64,000 bases of DNA from Psychrobacillus psychrotolerans (GCF_900115805.1 NZ_FOXU01000002.1:434001-498000), one strand, 5' to 3'. Counted from the stretch's first letter, positions 42,569 through 52,262 are shown. Notes: generated by a model from the sequence alone, not told the origin. Translations and numbers: made by a program.

Positions 42569-42610
42569 AACACTTGCTCCACTATCCCACTAGGAGCAAG
42601 TGCTTTTTTT
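42569..42610 (+). terminator. Intrinsic terminator after the DUF3243 operon
   Basis: CACTTGCTCC/GGAGCAAGTG stem with loop ACTATCCCACTA, followed by seven T residues after GC. Confidence 0.88.
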
Positions 42611-42633
42611 ATACAATGACTTTACACAGAAGC

Positions 42634-43173
42634 TTATATTAGTTTTGCCGCTACCAGTCTTGTCCGAATAATAATGCCTATTAGTGCAGCAACAACCGCT
42701 TTTGCAAGGTCGGGAAGGATAAATGGTAGCATTCCCCCTTTAAACGCTGCATCCCAAGGAAGTTCAGCTACTATTTTCAACCAAATAGAACCAAGTATTA
42801 GTATGATAAATACAGCTATGATATTTGCGATAATTGCTTGCATCCTCGAATACTTAAAAGTATCCAAATACCACCCGACAAATAGCGCAGCAGGTATTAT
42901 TGCTAACAGGTATCCACCTGTCGGTCCAAGTACAATACCAAATCCACCTTTCATCCCAGCAAATACTGGAATTCCAATTACCCCCATTAATACATATACC
43001 GTTACTGCAAGAGTTCCATACTTAGCTCCTAATATAGTTGCTGTTAGCATTACCGCAATTGTCATTAATGTAAATGGTACAGGTGGAACATTAATCATGA
43101 TTTGTGCAGCAACTGCTATGATAGCTGCAAACAATGCGGCTACAATCATCATTTTTAAACGTTCATTTCTCAT
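42634..43173 (-). CDS. bioY: Biotin transporter BioY (ECF S component)
   Basis: 179 residues with six membrane helices. Visible family marks: VPPVPFTLMTIAVMLTATILGAKYG with the TxQ-like substrate motif altered to FTLMT, MKGGFGIVLGPTGGYLLAIIPAA, and a final KAVVAALIG helix. Takes up biotin alone or with the ECF energising module, not in view. AAGGGGGAAACTTTT precedes the ATG. A near-perfect BirA operator lies right upstream, so biotin should repress it. Confidence 0.93.
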   Translation of the reverse strand: MRNERLKMMIVAALFAAIIAVAAQIMINVPPVPFTLMTIAVMLTATILGAKYGTLAVTVYVLMGVIGIPVFAGMKGGFGIVLGPTGGYLLAIIPAALFVGWYLDTFKYSRMQAIIANIIAVFIILILGSIWLKIVAELPWDAAFKGGMLPFILPDLAKAVVAALIGIIIRTRLVAAKLI

Positions 43174-43190
43174 AAAAGTTTCCCCCTTAA

Positions 43191-43232
43191 TAAATGAGTT
43201 AACCTAATTAAATTTAAAGGTTAACTCATTTA
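43191..43232. promoter_or_regulatory. BirA operator in front of bioY
   Basis: Perfect 15-bp arms (TAAATGAGTTAACCT and AGGTTAACTCATTTA) with 12-bp spacer; the GTTAACC-N14-GGTTAAC core is the known biotin repressor site in Gram-positive bacteria. Confidence 0.9.
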
Positions 43233-43291
43233 TATTTTAATAAGAAATAGAACTTCCGTCAATACAATTATTTAAGAAGTACGTTAACGCT

Positions 43292-43325
43292 AAAAAAAGC
43301 CGCAATCCAGAGGATTGTGGCTTAG
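43292..43325 (-). terminator. Intrinsic terminator after the DUF1992 gene
   Basis: AAGCCACAATCC/GGATTGCGGCTT stem with a TCT loop and seven T residues on the minus strand. Confidence 0.85.
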
Positions 43326-43331
43326 TTATTA

Positions 43332-43718
43332 TTACCATCTGCTAGCGGCGGAATCTATTGTTTCTAATCTCACCAATCCTTTTTGCATAGGTGGTGGACA
43401 TGCTTTATTGTACTGCATTATTTTATCATTTACCTTTGTTACCCTAAATTGTAGTCCTTCTTTTTCACCATTTAAATAATTTTTCGCAATATCATGCAGT
43501 TCGTCCCTTATCTCATGCTGAAGCTTTAACCAGTGTGGTTTATATCCAGCATCCTTCGCAATTTTTTGGAAGTGTTGAAAGATATCACCGGTTAAGTATT
43601 CCTCCGATATTGGCTTCCCCGCGCCCTTTAAGTTGTCCATGCCACCTGTCTTCGAATACTCTTTAAGAATATCCCCTATCAAGTCATTACTTGGCTTATT
43701 GAAGCTATCATTATCCAT
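43332..43718 (-). CDS. DUF1992 (DnaJ homologue subfamily C member 28 conserved) protein
   Basis: 128 residues. The core IGDILKEYSKTGGMDNLKGAGKPI matches DUF1992, small helical proteins without a J domain in bacteria; NPF-like positions continue in GYKPHWLKLQHEIRDEL. GAGGTGCATT precedes the ATG; codons before it are not supported. Function unknown. Confidence 0.8.
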   Translation of the reverse strand: MDNDSFNKPSNDLIGDILKEYSKTGGMDNLKGAGKPISEEYLTGDIFQHFQKIAKDAGYKPHWLKLQHEIRDELHDIAKNYLNGEKEGLQFRVTKVNDKIMQYNKACPPPMQKGLVRLETIDSAASRW

Positions 43719-43810
43719 AATGCACCTCTTCCCTGAATGATTGATTTCATCTTGGAATGCCATTAATAATATACTATGCAAGAGCGATCATCTACTGCCC
43801 CCAATGCTAG

Positions 43811-44275
43811 CTATACGTGAGGTATTACATTAGAGGTAGCATGTGGCGCCTTTTGTAATAATAATTGTAAAAACTGTTCCTGATTGTCTGGAGAAATTAT
43901 TATACTCCCCATTAACGAGTTTTTATAATGAATTTCCAGTGCATTCTTAGAAGAAAGAATACGATAGCCCACTAATATATTCGATGATTTATTTACCTTC
44001 GTCATATCCTTATACTTTATTTTACTTCGAAAAGGACCTCCTTTGACATATAAATAGTCATCGTTAAATATGTAATGAATGTCAAAAGAAATCCATACGA
44101 GAAAACCAGTACATATTAAAAACAAAGCAATCATAATCCAAATAGCCAAATAATCAGGTGAATTTGTATAGAACAATTCGTATGCTACTGGCCACATTAT
44201 CGCTAACGCAATAATAACTAGCGCAACCGACATCATCATCTTAAACGTCCTATCCATTTTCGAACGGAATTTCAT
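43811..44275 (-). CDS. Membrane protein with bacterial PH domain (bPH_4/DUF1200)
   Basis: 154 residues. Two membrane helices (about 12-33 and 41-62), then a PH-like domain (YIFNDDYLYVKGGPFRSKIKY... to IIISPDNQEQFLQLL). Such proteins are common in Bacillales; function unknown. GGAGGTAGAATTGG precedes the ATG. It lies 13 bp after the AI-2E family gene on the same strand and is likely co-transcribed. Confidence 0.78.
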   Translation of the reverse strand: MKFRSKMDRTFKMMMSVALVIIALAIMWPVAYELFYTNSPDYLAIWIMIALFLICTGFLVWISFDIHYIFNDDYLYVKGGPFRSKIKYKDMTKVNKSSNILVGYRILSSKNALEIHYKNSLMGSIIISPDNQEQFLQLLLQKAPHATSNVIPHV

Positions 44276-44288
44276 CCAATTCTACCTC

Positions 44289-45368
44289 CTACACTGACTT
44301 TGTAGCAGCATCCTTTATCCCCACTCGGTTAGCATAGATATTTTTTAAAATAACCTTTATCACTGCATAGGTAGGAATAGCTAATATAATTCCCCATAAC
44401 CCTGCGATATTCCCCGCTGCCAAAATAACTGTAATGACCGTCAATGGATGAATATCTAAGGATTTCCCCATAACATTCGGTGTGATGAAATTACTTTCAA
44501 TCTGTTGTGCCACTAACATAATAATTGCTACATAAATTGCCAACTTTGGTTCTTGAGTAAGGGCAATGATTATCGCTGGTATCACCGAAATATAGGGCCC
44601 TAAAAACGGGATAACATTCATCATCATTCCAAATATTGCTAGTAATAAGGCATATTCTAATCCAATAGCAAAATAGCCAATCAGCAACATTAATCCAACT
44701 AAAAAGCTGACAAATAATTGACCTTGAATATATGAGCGCAATGTATCATCAATATCTGCTAAAGTCTTACGAATCCAGGTCTTTTTCTCCCCTTTAGCAA
44801 AACTAGAAACGAAGGGTGCAAACTTTTCATGGTCTTTTAACATATAGACAAGGAAAAACGGCACAAGTACAAGTACAAAGATACCTTGGAATACACCTTG
44901 AATGAATTTGAAAAGCAACGAACCAGCTGAAACAGCTATATCGTTAATCTTCCCTGTTGCATCATCCACTGTATCTTGTAGTGTCTCTGGTAAAAGATCT
45001 TTTTGAGATAGCGCATATTTTGTAAACTGCTCCACGTCTTCTACTATTTCTGGAGTGTTTTTAACTAATTTGTTCACCTGCTCCGTGAGTGGCGGACCAA
45101 TTAGTGCATAAAAAAGCCAGCCTATTAAGCCAATAACAGCAAATACCGATAGAATACTTGCCCATCTCGGGAATTTAACTGATTCTAACCATTTTAATAA
45201 TGGACGTGACAGATAAAAAAGAACACCACCTAAAAGTAATGGTAAGAATATTGTTTGTCCAATGATCAAAAGCGGTGAAAAAATACTTTTGACTTCCATG
45301 AACATGCGTATAATAACTAGCGTCAGTAGTATTGCTACTCCTGTTTGAAACCACAGTTTCTTTGTCAT
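44289..45368 (-). CDS. AI-2E family transporter (UPF0118)
   Basis: 359 residues with seven or eight membrane helices. The conserved central part LRSYIQGQLFVSFLVGLMLLIGYFAIGLEYALLLAI, in pieces, and PFLGPYISVIPAIIIAL, with FITPNVMGKSLDIHPLTVI, identify the family. Only a few members transport AI-2; others act as Na+/H+ antiporters or have unknown substrates. GAGGAAGTGAGCATCAC precedes the ATG. Confidence 0.9.
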   Translation of the reverse strand: MTKKLWFQTGVAILLTLVIIRMFMEVKSIFSPLLIIGQTIFLPLLLGGVLFYLSRPLLKWLESVKFPRWASILSVFAVIGLIGWLFYALIGPPLTEQVNKLVKNTPEIVEDVEQFTKYALSQKDLLPETLQDTVDDATGKINDIAVSAGSLLFKFIQGVFQGIFVLVLVPFFLVYMLKDHEKFAPFVSSFAKGEKKTWIRKTLADIDDTLRSYIQGQLFVSFLVGLMLLIGYFAIGLEYALLLAIFGMMMNVIPFLGPYISVIPAIIIALTQEPKLAIYVAIIMLVAQQIESNFITPNVMGKSLDIHPLTVITVILAAGNIAGLWGIILAIPTYAVIKVILKNIYANRVGIKDAATKSV

Positions 45369-45504
45369 GTGATGCTCACTTCCTCTATTATTAATAAGTA
45401 CTATGTTTTACGTTTTTTCCTAATTGAAAGTTTCAATTATTAATACATATCGTACCATTATTTAAGTTACACTTTTACAATTATTATCGGAAGGATGATT
45501 TAAC

Positions 45505-45945
45505 ATGGAATACTACAAACAGCTAAGACAATATGTAGGACATCAACCTCTAATATTACCTGGCTCTAATGTGCTTATATTGAACGATAAAGGTGAAATA
45601 TTACTGCAAGAACGTGAACCAGGTATTTACGGTCTACCTGGAGGTCTAATGGAACTCGGTGAAAGTTTTGAGGATACAGCCAGACGTGAAGTACTGGAAG
45701 AAACTGCTCTACTTGTAGGGAAACTACAACTCTGTAATGTATATTCTGGCCCAGACTATTATATTGAAAACCCGAACGGCGATAAATTTTACTCCGTTTC
45801 TGCAGTTTTCAAAACATCAGAATATAGCGGAGAAGTTTTAGCAGATGATGTTGAATCCATTAGTCTTCAGTTTTATCCTCCTACACAATTGCCTAATGGA
45901 ATTATGGAGAGTTATCGAAAGTTTATTGAGGATGCTTTACTTTAG
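45505..45945 (+). CDS. NUDIX hydrolase
   Basis: 146 residues. The Nudix box reads GGLMELGESFEDTARREVLEETALL (split: GGLMELGE then REVLEETA) at about residues 49-72, with the REVLEE metal ligands intact and the usual late Gly replaced by Ala. Strand order fits ADP-ribose or (d)NTP pyrophosphatases; the substrate is unknown. GGAAGGATGATTTAAC precedes the ATG. A single gene. Confidence 0.88.
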   Translation: MEYYKQLRQYVGHQPLILPGSNVLILNDKGEILLQEREPGIYGLPGGLMELGESFEDTARREVLEETALLVGKLQLCNVYSGPDYYIENPNGDKFYSVSAVFKTSEYSGEVLADDVESISLQFYPPTQLPNGIMESYRKFIEDALL

Positions 45946-46154
45946 TACTTATAGGGAAGTTCCGGTAGTTCCTTGTGTCAAAGTAATAAGCTACAATTTG
46001 GATTTTACTTGCGCTCATGTATAGTTTACTAGCTTCTGTTTGTAGAATACTAACGGTCTTAGGGATGTTACTTTTAAGTCTATATTTACTTTCGCATTAC
46101 TACCTTTTACGAGCATAAGGGATAATTTTTTCGAATGATAGTGGAATGCAATAA

Positions 46155-46181
46155 AAGAGGCTTCCCATTGGAAAGCCTCTT
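46155..46181 (-). terminator. Intrinsic terminator after the DbpA-type helicase gene
   Basis: AGAGGCTTTCC/GGGAAGCCTCT stem with an AAT loop and TTTTATT on the minus strand. Confidence 0.8.
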
Positions 46182-46183
46182 CT

Positions 46184-47620
46184 TTACTTGTTAGCAATAT
46201 GCACTTTTAGTAATTTACCTTTGACTGTTGTATTTCTCATATTTTTCAATACAAGCGAGCCTTTACCGTTTAAAATTTCTACATAGGATACTGTGTCTTG
46301 AATCGTAATAATTCCAATATCATCTGCAGTAATTCCTTCAATTTTTGCAATGGTTCCAACAAAATCGACGGCACGGATTTTCTTTTTCTTACCACCATTG
46401 AAATATAGTTTAGTAATATTGGCGTTTAGTTGCTCACCCTTAGATTTTTTAGCCTCGGGTTGCTCCTGCATTTTCACATCAAATGCAGCACGACTTTTTA
46501 CTATCTCTTCTTTAGTAGGTTCTGATGCTGTTGAAATTTCGAAGCCGATAAATGATTCGATTCCTCTTACAAACTTATCTTCAAAAGGAGTTGCTAACAT
46601 TATCGATTTACCACTTCGCCCTGCGCGACCTGTTCTACCAGTACGATGTACATAGCTTTCTTCCTCTAATGGAACATCATAATGAATTACATGAGTAATA
46701 TCATCAATATCAATCCCACGAGCGGCCACATCCGTAGCAATTAGATAACGGAATTCCCCTTTTCGGAAATCATCCATTACCTCGAAGCGATCCTCTTGCA
46801 TCATCCCACCATGTATTTTGTCAGCGGTATATCCTTTTTCATCTAACACATCTACTAGTTGTTCTACGCGTTCTTTTGTACGACAGAAGATAATACAACT
46901 GTCTGGATTCTCCACAATTGTTAGCTTCTCTAGTAATGAAAGCTTTAACTCCTCAACTACAACATACTTCACATGTTCAATGTCTGGAGCATTTTCTTCC
47001 GATGCATCAATTTCAATGGATACCGCTTGTTTCATATACTTTGTACTTAATTTTTTTATTTGGTCAGAAAGAGTTGCTGAAAATAGCATTGTTGTACGAG
47101 CTTTTGGAAGTAATTTAATAATAGATTCTACTTGTTCTAAAAAGCCCATATTCAGCATCTCATCTGCTTCATCAATAACTAGATATTCCATCTTAGATAC
47201 ATCTAACGTTCCTTTTTCGATATGGTCTAGTACTCTACCTGGAGTACCTACAATCACATGCGTTTTTTGCTTTAAAGCTAACTTTTGTCTAGCAAAAGGT
47301 GACTTTCCGTAAAGAGCTAACCCTTTTATACGTTTATAACGGCCAATATTGGTAATATCCTCTTGAACCTGAACAGCAAGCTCTCTTGTAGGTGTTAGCA
47401 CTAATGCTTGAGGTTTGTTTTCCTCCCAGTCTACAAGCTCACATAATGGTGTAGCAAAAGAAGCTGTTTTTCCACTGCCCGTTTTAGATTTCACTAAGAC
47501 GTCCTGTTTTTCCAAAACTACTGGTATTACCTTCTGTTGCACTTCTGTTGGCTCTGTGTAGCCTAATTGTTCAATGGCACGTAAAATTTTCTCATCTAAC
47601 TTAAACTCTTTAAAATGCAC
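46184..47620 (-). CDS. dbpA: DEAD-box RNA helicase, DbpA/YxiN type
   Basis: 478 residues, GTG start with GAGGAG upstream. Motifs in order: AKTGSGKT-type Walker A ([11 protein letters not shown]), PTRELA, TPGR, DEAD, SAT, and [11 protein letters not shown]. The C-terminal 75 residues ([19 protein letters not shown] to LLKVHI) form the DbpA RNA-binding domain, which recognises hairpin 92 of 23S rRNA, so a role in large-subunit assembly is expected. A cupin gene precedes it by 16 bp. Confidence 0.93.
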   Translation of the reverse strand: MHFKEFKLDEKILRAIEQLGYTEPTEVQQKVIPVVLEKQDVLVKSKTGSGKTASFATPLCELVDWEENKPQALVLTPTRELAVQVQEDITNIGRYKRIKGLALYGKSPFARQKLALKQKTHVIVGTPGRVLDHIEKGTLDVSKMEYLVIDEADEMLNMGFLEQVESIIKLLPKARTTMLFSATLSDQIKKLSTKYMKQAVSIEIDASEENAPDIEHVKYVVVEELKLSLLEKLTIVENPDSCIIFCRTKERVEQLVDVLDEKGYTADKIHGGMMQEDRFEVMDDFRKGEFRYLIATDVAARGIDIDDITHVIHYDVPLEEESYVHRTGRTGRAGRSGKSIMLATPFEDKFVRGIESFIGFEISTASEPTKEEIVKSRAAFDVKMQEQPEAKKSKGEQLNANITKLYFNGGKKKKIRAVDFVGTIAKIEGITADDIGIITIQDTVSYVEILNGKGSLVLKNMRNTTVKGKLLKVHIANK

Positions 47621-47636
47621 TATGCATAATCTCCTC

Positions 47637-47936
47637 TTACAAACTTATTTTAGTTACAACTATATCCGAATCTTCTAATGCTTTTAAGGCATGCTTTTCC
47701 AATGGTTTCATATGCAAGATGGTCCCAGTCGTTACAGTATGCTCCACACCTTCTACCGTAAACTGTACTTTCCCTTTTCTAACAACAATCAATACATTTG
47801 CATCAGCATGATGTTCTTTTACTTCTTCCCCAGCACGCAATTGAATATTCATGATATCAAAATCTTCTTCTTTAAGAACGGTCGTAATTTGCTTCTCTTT
47901 TTCGTCCAATACATAAGGTGTTCCGATTAAATTCAT
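47637..47936 (-). CDS. Small cupin-domain protein
   Basis: 99 residues forming one cupin barrel: [20 protein letters not shown] carries the two-His metal motif (H42, H43 region) and [13 protein letters not shown] the last His. Small cupins may bind metals or act as isomerases or sensors; role unknown. GGGAGGAACGTCAG precedes the ATG. Likely co-transcribed with the helicase. Confidence 0.82.
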   Translation of the reverse strand: MNLIGTPYVLDEKEKQITTVLKEEDFDIMNIQLRAGEEVKEHHADANVLIVVRKGKVQFTVEGVEHTVTTGTILHMKPLEKHALKALEDSDIVVTKISL

Positions 47937-48138
47937 CTGACGTTCCTCCCATTCATATTGGTTCCAAACAAATCTGTTAACCCTATCATATACTTAGTTT
48001 CTCCAATATATCAAAAATATTCGACGTCATTCCCTCGTATTCGAGTTTTAATAATCTCTTTTACAGATTTTCAACCCTAATCTATGGTATAATTAAACTA
48101 TCGCTAATGCGGAATAAAACTAGAAAAGAGGCATACAC

Positions 48139-48360
48139 ATGAGTTTTCAACGACAACCTAAGGAAGTTTCCCCCTTTGTGGCAGCTAGGAAAATTGATGA
48201 GAAGATCTCTTTCACTCGTAATGATCACGAAGTTCAAGGTACTATTTTTAAAATTCTAGAGCAATCAGTAATTGTCGAAATCTCTACTGAAGATGCCAAA
48301 AAGATTAATGTACCTTCTAATCTTACAGTAGTATCTCATAAAAACTACACGATAGTATAA
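48139..48360 (+). CDS. YkvS-like DUF2187 protein
   Basis: 73 residues. The last 45 residues (KISFTRNDHEVQGTIFKIL, VIVEIS, LTVVSHKNYTIV) follow the KOW-like DUF2187/YkvS family of Bacillales. AAAAGAGGCATACAC precedes the ATG and TATAAT lies about 50 bp upstream. Its last 16 bp overlap the 3' end of recQ on the other strand. Function unknown. Confidence 0.78.
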   Translation: MSFQRQPKEVSPFVAARKIDEKISFTRNDHEVQGTIFKILEQSVIVEISTEDAKKINVPSNLTVVSHKNYTIV

Positions 48361-50111
48361 TTGTGAATTTCCTCGAGAAAAACTTGTCCATATTTTTCTC
48401 GTTTGTTTTCACCGATTCCGTGAATTTCTAATAATTGTTCTTCGGTTTGCGGGCGCTCTGCACACATATGCTGCAGAGTCTTATCAGAAAAAATAACAAA
48501 TGGTGGTACACCAGCTTCGTCCGCAATTTTTTTCCGAAGTATTCTTAGTCTTTCGAACAATGGATCACTCTTCGCAATTTGTTTCGTCACCGTTACACCT
48601 TTACGTTCCACTCTTTTATTCCCCAACAATACTTCTTTTCCAGCATCAGATACATAAATGGTTGGCAAACTACCGTGCTTCACTGAAAGAAACCCTTCTG
48701 CAATCATAAACTCCATTAGTCCAGAAACTTCCTTTAATGATTTACCCTTTAATATTCCATAAGTTGATAACTTCGTAAAACCAAAATCGATTACTTTTTT
48801 GTTCTCAGAACCAGTCAATACTTGAGCAGTCATCGTCTTCCCAAATCTTTGCCCCATTCTAACCACACATGAAAGAACCATTTGAACCTCTTTTGTTACA
48901 TCTTGTACTTCTCTTGAATCTGTGCAATTTCCACATCTGCCACATTTAGGAGCATCTGGCTCTCCAAAATAAGTAACTATAAATTGTTGCAAACAGTTTT
49001 CTGTGTGACAGTAATCCACCATTCCCTGCAGTTTTTCTAGTTCCTGAGGAATTCGATCACGGTCCATTGCTTGATCTATTAAGAATCGTTGCGTTTGAAC
49101 ATCCTGTGATGCATACAAAACTACACATTCACTTGGTAAGCCATCTCGCCCTGCTCTTCCAGCTTCCTGATAATAGCTTTCCATATTCTTTGGCAACTGA
49201 TAATGAATCACGTAGCGTACATTGGATTTATCAATCCCCATACCAAATGCATTGGTTGCAACCATTACTTGCGCTTCATCTGTTAAGAAACGTTCTTGTT
49301 CACTGTTTCGAAAACTCTCTGGCAGCCCGGCATGATACTTTGCCGTCTCAATTCCCGCCTTATTTAATAGATCATATAACAAATCTACTGTTTTTCTAGT
49401 TGCAGCATAGATAATGCCTACTTCGCTGGCATTTTTTTTAATAAATTCTTTTAAAAACTTATTTTTATCCTGTCCAAGTACGACCGAAAAAGCTAAATTT
49501 GATCGTGCAAATCCCGTAATAACTGTATTATCTTCTTGAATTTGTAACAATCGGCAAATATCATCTCGTACAGCTGGCGTTGCGGTAGCTGTTAGGGCAA
49601 GTACTGTTGGCTGCTCTGTAAATACTTCCTTTAATCGATGAATAGCCCGGTAACTTGGACGGAAATCATGACCCCATTGAGAAATACAATGTGCTTCATC
49701 GACTGCTATTAAAGGAACTTTTACTTTTTTTAATTGGTTTAAAAAGTTGGGAGATTCTAAACGCTCTGGAGCTATATAAAGTAACCGATATTGGCCATTT
49801 TGTACTTCCTCCATTGTTTGTCTCACTTCTTCTGCAGTTAATGTACTGTTTATGAAGGTTGCAGGGATCCCAGCCTGAATTAAAGTATCCACCTGGTCTT
49901 TCATAAGGGAGATTAGAGGAGAAATGACAATCGTAGTGCCTTCTAGCATAAGTGCGGGGATTTGGTAACATAGAGACTTCCCTCCCCCTGTAGGCATTAC
50001 ACAAAGGCTAGAGTTCTCATCTAGTACATAGTTAATAACTGTTTCTTGTCCCTCACGAAAGGAATCATATCCAAAGTAAGTTTGTAATAATTGCCGTGCT
50101 TTATCTAACAC
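48345..50111 (-). CDS. recQ: ATP-dependent DNA helicase RecQ
   Basis: 588 residues, a complete RecQ. Helicase motifs: MPTGGGKSLCYQIPA (Walker A), VDEAHCISQWGHDFRPSY (DEAH plus aromatic loop), TATA, and AGRAGRDGLPS. RQC zinc site: CHTENCLQQFI ... CGRCGNC. HRDC domain at about 505-580 (RLRILRKKIADEAGVPPFVIFSD). Unwinds DNA at stalled forks and in recombination. Convergent overlap with the DUF2187 gene. Confidence 0.96.
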   Translation of the reverse strand: MLDKARQLLQTYFGYDSFREGQETVINYVLDENSSLCVMPTGGGKSLCYQIPALMLEGTTIVISPLISLMKDQVDTLIQAGIPATFINSTLTAEEVRQTMEEVQNGQYRLLYIAPERLESPNFLNQLKKVKVPLIAVDEAHCISQWGHDFRPSYRAIHRLKEVFTEQPTVLALTATATPAVRDDICRLLQIQEDNTVITGFARSNLAFSVVLGQDKNKFLKEFIKKNASEVGIIYAATRKTVDLLYDLLNKAGIETAKYHAGLPESFRNSEQERFLTDEAQVMVATNAFGMGIDKSNVRYVIHYQLPKNMESYYQEAGRAGRDGLPSECVVLYASQDVQTQRFLIDQAMDRDRIPQELEKLQGMVDYCHTENCLQQFIVTYFGEPDAPKCGRCGNCTDSREVQDVTKEVQMVLSCVVRMGQRFGKTMTAQVLTGSENKKVIDFGFTKLSTYGILKGKSLKEVSGLMEFMIAEGFLSVKHGSLPTIYVSDAGKEVLLGNKRVERKGVTVTKQIAKSDPLFERLRILRKKIADEAGVPPFVIFSDKTLQHMCAERPQTEEQLLEIHGIGENKREKYGQVFLEEIHNYTIV

Positions 50112-50148
50112 TTAGGTCACTCCAATCATTTTTGAGAAAGTAAAGCCT

Positions 50149-50382
50149 CTATTTTTTCTTATTAGTTTTATTTACTATGTTATTAGTTGGTTTTGGATCC
50201 ACTTTATCTACGTCTGTTCCTAGCAGGAAATAACCAATTACGGAAGATAAAACAGCTGCTCCTACAATAATAAGTATTTTGTTTATAATGGTTACTTCCG
50301 AATATTCTTCTTGGTTTAAAATAATAGTTGCCAGCACCGCCACAACAATCATAATTGGTGGGATTACTTTTGACTTTTTCAT
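50149..50382 (-). CDS. Small two-helix membrane protein, unknown function
   Basis: 77 residues. Two hydrophobic helices (about 5-23 and 36-58), then a basic tail ending NKTNKKK. AGAGGAAGGAAGTTTGCA sets the start. No known family recognised. It ends 37 bp before recQ on the same strand and may be co-transcribed with it. Divergent from the methyltransferase gene. Confidence 0.65.
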   Translation of the reverse strand: MKKSKVIPPIMIVVAVLATIILNQEEYSEVTIINKILIIVGAAVLSSVIGYFLLGTDVDKVDPKPTNNIVNKTNKKK

Positions 50383-50492
50383 TGCAAACTTCCTTCCTCT
50401 GCGCATGTATAGTATATTGTACCATAAGACTATCAAGGGTTTTTACCAAGACGTATGAGATAATATATAAAAAACATATAAGGATGAATAAA

Positions 50493-51686
50493 ATGACACA
50501 AAATGAATTCGATATTAAAGTAACTGAAACACTTGCTCAAGAATTACAAAAAGGTGTTCCGATATTGATGAAAGACGGTTTCCTGGAACCAGAGTCTCTT
50601 GAAGAAGGATCTATACTAAAAATTCAAAATGCTGCTGGCCAGTTTATCGGAAAAGGCTATGTTGGAAAACAAAACAAAGGACTTGGCTGGCTCCTAACAA
50701 AAAATGAAAACGAGAAAATTGATCAGTCATTTTTCCAAAAAAAAATAGCTACGGCGATTAAACACCGTGACGACTATTATCATAATACCGATACAACAGC
50801 CTTTCGTGTATTTAATGGGGAGGGAGACGGTATTGGTGGTTTAATCATTGACTATTTTGATGGATACTATTTAGTCAGCTGGTATAGCGAGGGAATTTAT
50901 TCCTTTAAAGAAATCATTTTAGAAGCCCTAGAAGCTTCCACTCCCTATAAAGGTATTTATGAAAAGAAACGTTTTGATACGAAAGGACAGTATGTGGAAG
51001 ACGATGATTTTGTTAAAGGTGAACGCGGAGAGTTCCCTCTTCTTGTAAAAGAAAATGGGCAAAACTTTGCTATTTACTTAAATGATGGGGCAATGGTTGG
51101 AGTGTTTTTAGATCAACGTGATGTTCGTAAAACAATTAGAGATAATTATTCAAAAGGGAAAACGGTATTAAACACCTTTTCGTATACTGGAGCTTTCTCT
51201 GTATTTGCTGCAGTTGGTGGTGCTACGAAGACAACAAGTGTAGATCTTGCTAAAAGAAGCTTAACTAAGACGACAGAACAATTTGAAGTAAATGGAATCG
51301 ATGTAGCACAACAAGATATTATTGTGATGGATGTATTTGATTACTTCAAGTATGCAAAACGTAAAGAATTATCCTTCGATATGGTTATTCTCGATCCACC
51401 TAGTTTTGCACGTTCTAAAAAGTATACGTTTAGTTCTGCCAAGGATTATACTAAACTGCTTATAGATGCCATTAATATTACAGAAAAAAATGGTGTCATT
51501 GTCGCTTCTACTAATAATGCCACGTTTGGGATGAAGAAGTTCAAAACATTTGTGGAGAAAGCTTTTAAAGAAAGCAACCGAAAATATACAGTTGAGGAAG
51601 AGTTCTCTCTTCCAACCGATTTTAGAACCTCTCCACTTTTTAAAGAAGGTAATTACTTGAAAGTTCTATTTATACGAGCAAAGTAA
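50493..51686 (+). CDS. Class I SAM-dependent rRNA methyltransferase (RlmI-like)
   Basis: 397 residues. N-terminal PUA-like domain (about 1-75), a central RlmI-type domain (DGIGGLIIDYFDGYYLVSWYS), and a Rossmann methyltransferase with motif I NTFSYTGAFSVFAA near 226 and motif IV LDPPSFARSKK near 300. E. coli RlmI methylates C1962 of 23S rRNA at C5. AAGGATGAATAAA places the start here; an ATG three codons upstream overlaps that site. A terminator follows. Confidence 0.9.
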   Translation: MTQNEFDIKVTETLAQELQKGVPILMKDGFLEPESLEEGSILKIQNAAGQFIGKGYVGKQNKGLGWLLTKNENEKIDQSFFQKKIATAIKHRDDYYHNTDTTAFRVFNGEGDGIGGLIIDYFDGYYLVSWYSEGIYSFKEIILEALEASTPYKGIYEKKRFDTKGQYVEDDDFVKGERGEFPLLVKENGQNFAIYLNDGAMVGVFLDQRDVRKTIRDNYSKGKTVLNTFSYTGAFSVFAAVGGATKTTSVDLAKRSLTKTTEQFEVNGIDVAQQDIIVMDVFDYFKYAKRKELSFDMVILDPPSFARSKKYTFSSAKDYTKLLIDAINITEKNGVIVASTNNATFGMKKFKTFVEKAFKESNRKYTVEEEFSLPTDFRTSPLFKEGNYLKVLFIRAK

Positions 51687-51766
51687 GGTAGAACATGGGA
51701 AAGAAAAGCGTTAAGTGCTCTTTATTTCCTGTCGAGTACTGGGGACGAAATTTCACCATGAATTTT

Positions 51767-51812
51767 AGAGAGGTTGGTCGTGACGAACGTCACAACCAAC
51801 CTCTCTTTTTTA
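51767..51812 (+). terminator. Intrinsic terminator after the methyltransferase gene
   Basis: Long stem AGAGAGGTTGGTCGTGAC/GTCACAACCAACCTCTCT with one mismatch, then six T residues. Confidence 0.93.
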
Positions 51813-51836
51813 GTAATCTAATGGCGTTGATACGCT

Positions 51837-52262
51837 TTAAATTATACTTTTCACTACTTTGGACATGGTGGATCCATCTGTTTTTCCTGTAAGTATTGGT
51901 TTAGCGATTTTCATCGCATCTCCCATGTTCATGCCTTTTACGACTCCAGCTTCCGTTAAAAGTGTTACTATTTCTTCTTCACTTAATTGGGTAGGCAAGA
52001 AGCTTGCTAGTAATTTTAGTTTTGCATTTTCTTTTTCTATTAAATCTTCACGATTTGCTGCTTTTGCACCATCTAATGCTTGGTTTGTTTGTTTTACTTC
52101 TCTATTTACAATAGCAATTTCTTCTTCGGGCGAAAGAGCAGACCCTTTTTCTTTTTCTGCACTATCTAACGCAGACTTGAGAATAGTTAATACTCCCTTT
52201 GCTAGCACATCTTTTTCTTTCATCGCGCGTTTTATTTGGTCGAATACAATTGTTTTCAGCAT
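51837..52262 (-). CDS. yqeY: GatB/YqeY domain protein
   Basis: 141 residues, helical. IKRAMKEKDVLAKGVLTILKSAL and ASFLPTQLSEEEI, plus the final GDAMKIAKPILTGKTDGSTMSKVVK, match YqeY. The C-terminal half resembles the tRNA-binding tail of GatB amidotransferase, but free YqeY has no proven role. GGGAGGAATAAAAGA sets the start. Confidence 0.9.
   Translation of the reverse strand: MLKTIVFDQIKRAMKEKDVLAKGVLTILKSALDSAEKEKGSALSPEEEIAIVNREVKQTNQALDGAKAANREDLIEKENAKLKLLASFLPTQLSEEEIVTLLTEAGVVKGMNMGDAMKIAKPILTGKTDGSTMSKVVKSII

Noticed and set aside
42674-43207. 177-codon plus-strand ORF opposite bioY
   Set aside because: Full antisense of bioY extending through the BirA operator; no domain and no ribosome binding site.
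46818-47312. 164-codon plus-strand ORF inside the helicase gene
   Set aside because: Shadow frame of a well-supported DEAD-box gene; serine- and cysteine-rich composition typical of antisense frames.
51695-51892. 65-codon plus-strand ORF after the methyltransferase
   Set aside because: It reads through a strong intrinsic terminator into the complement of yqeY and has no ribosome binding site.
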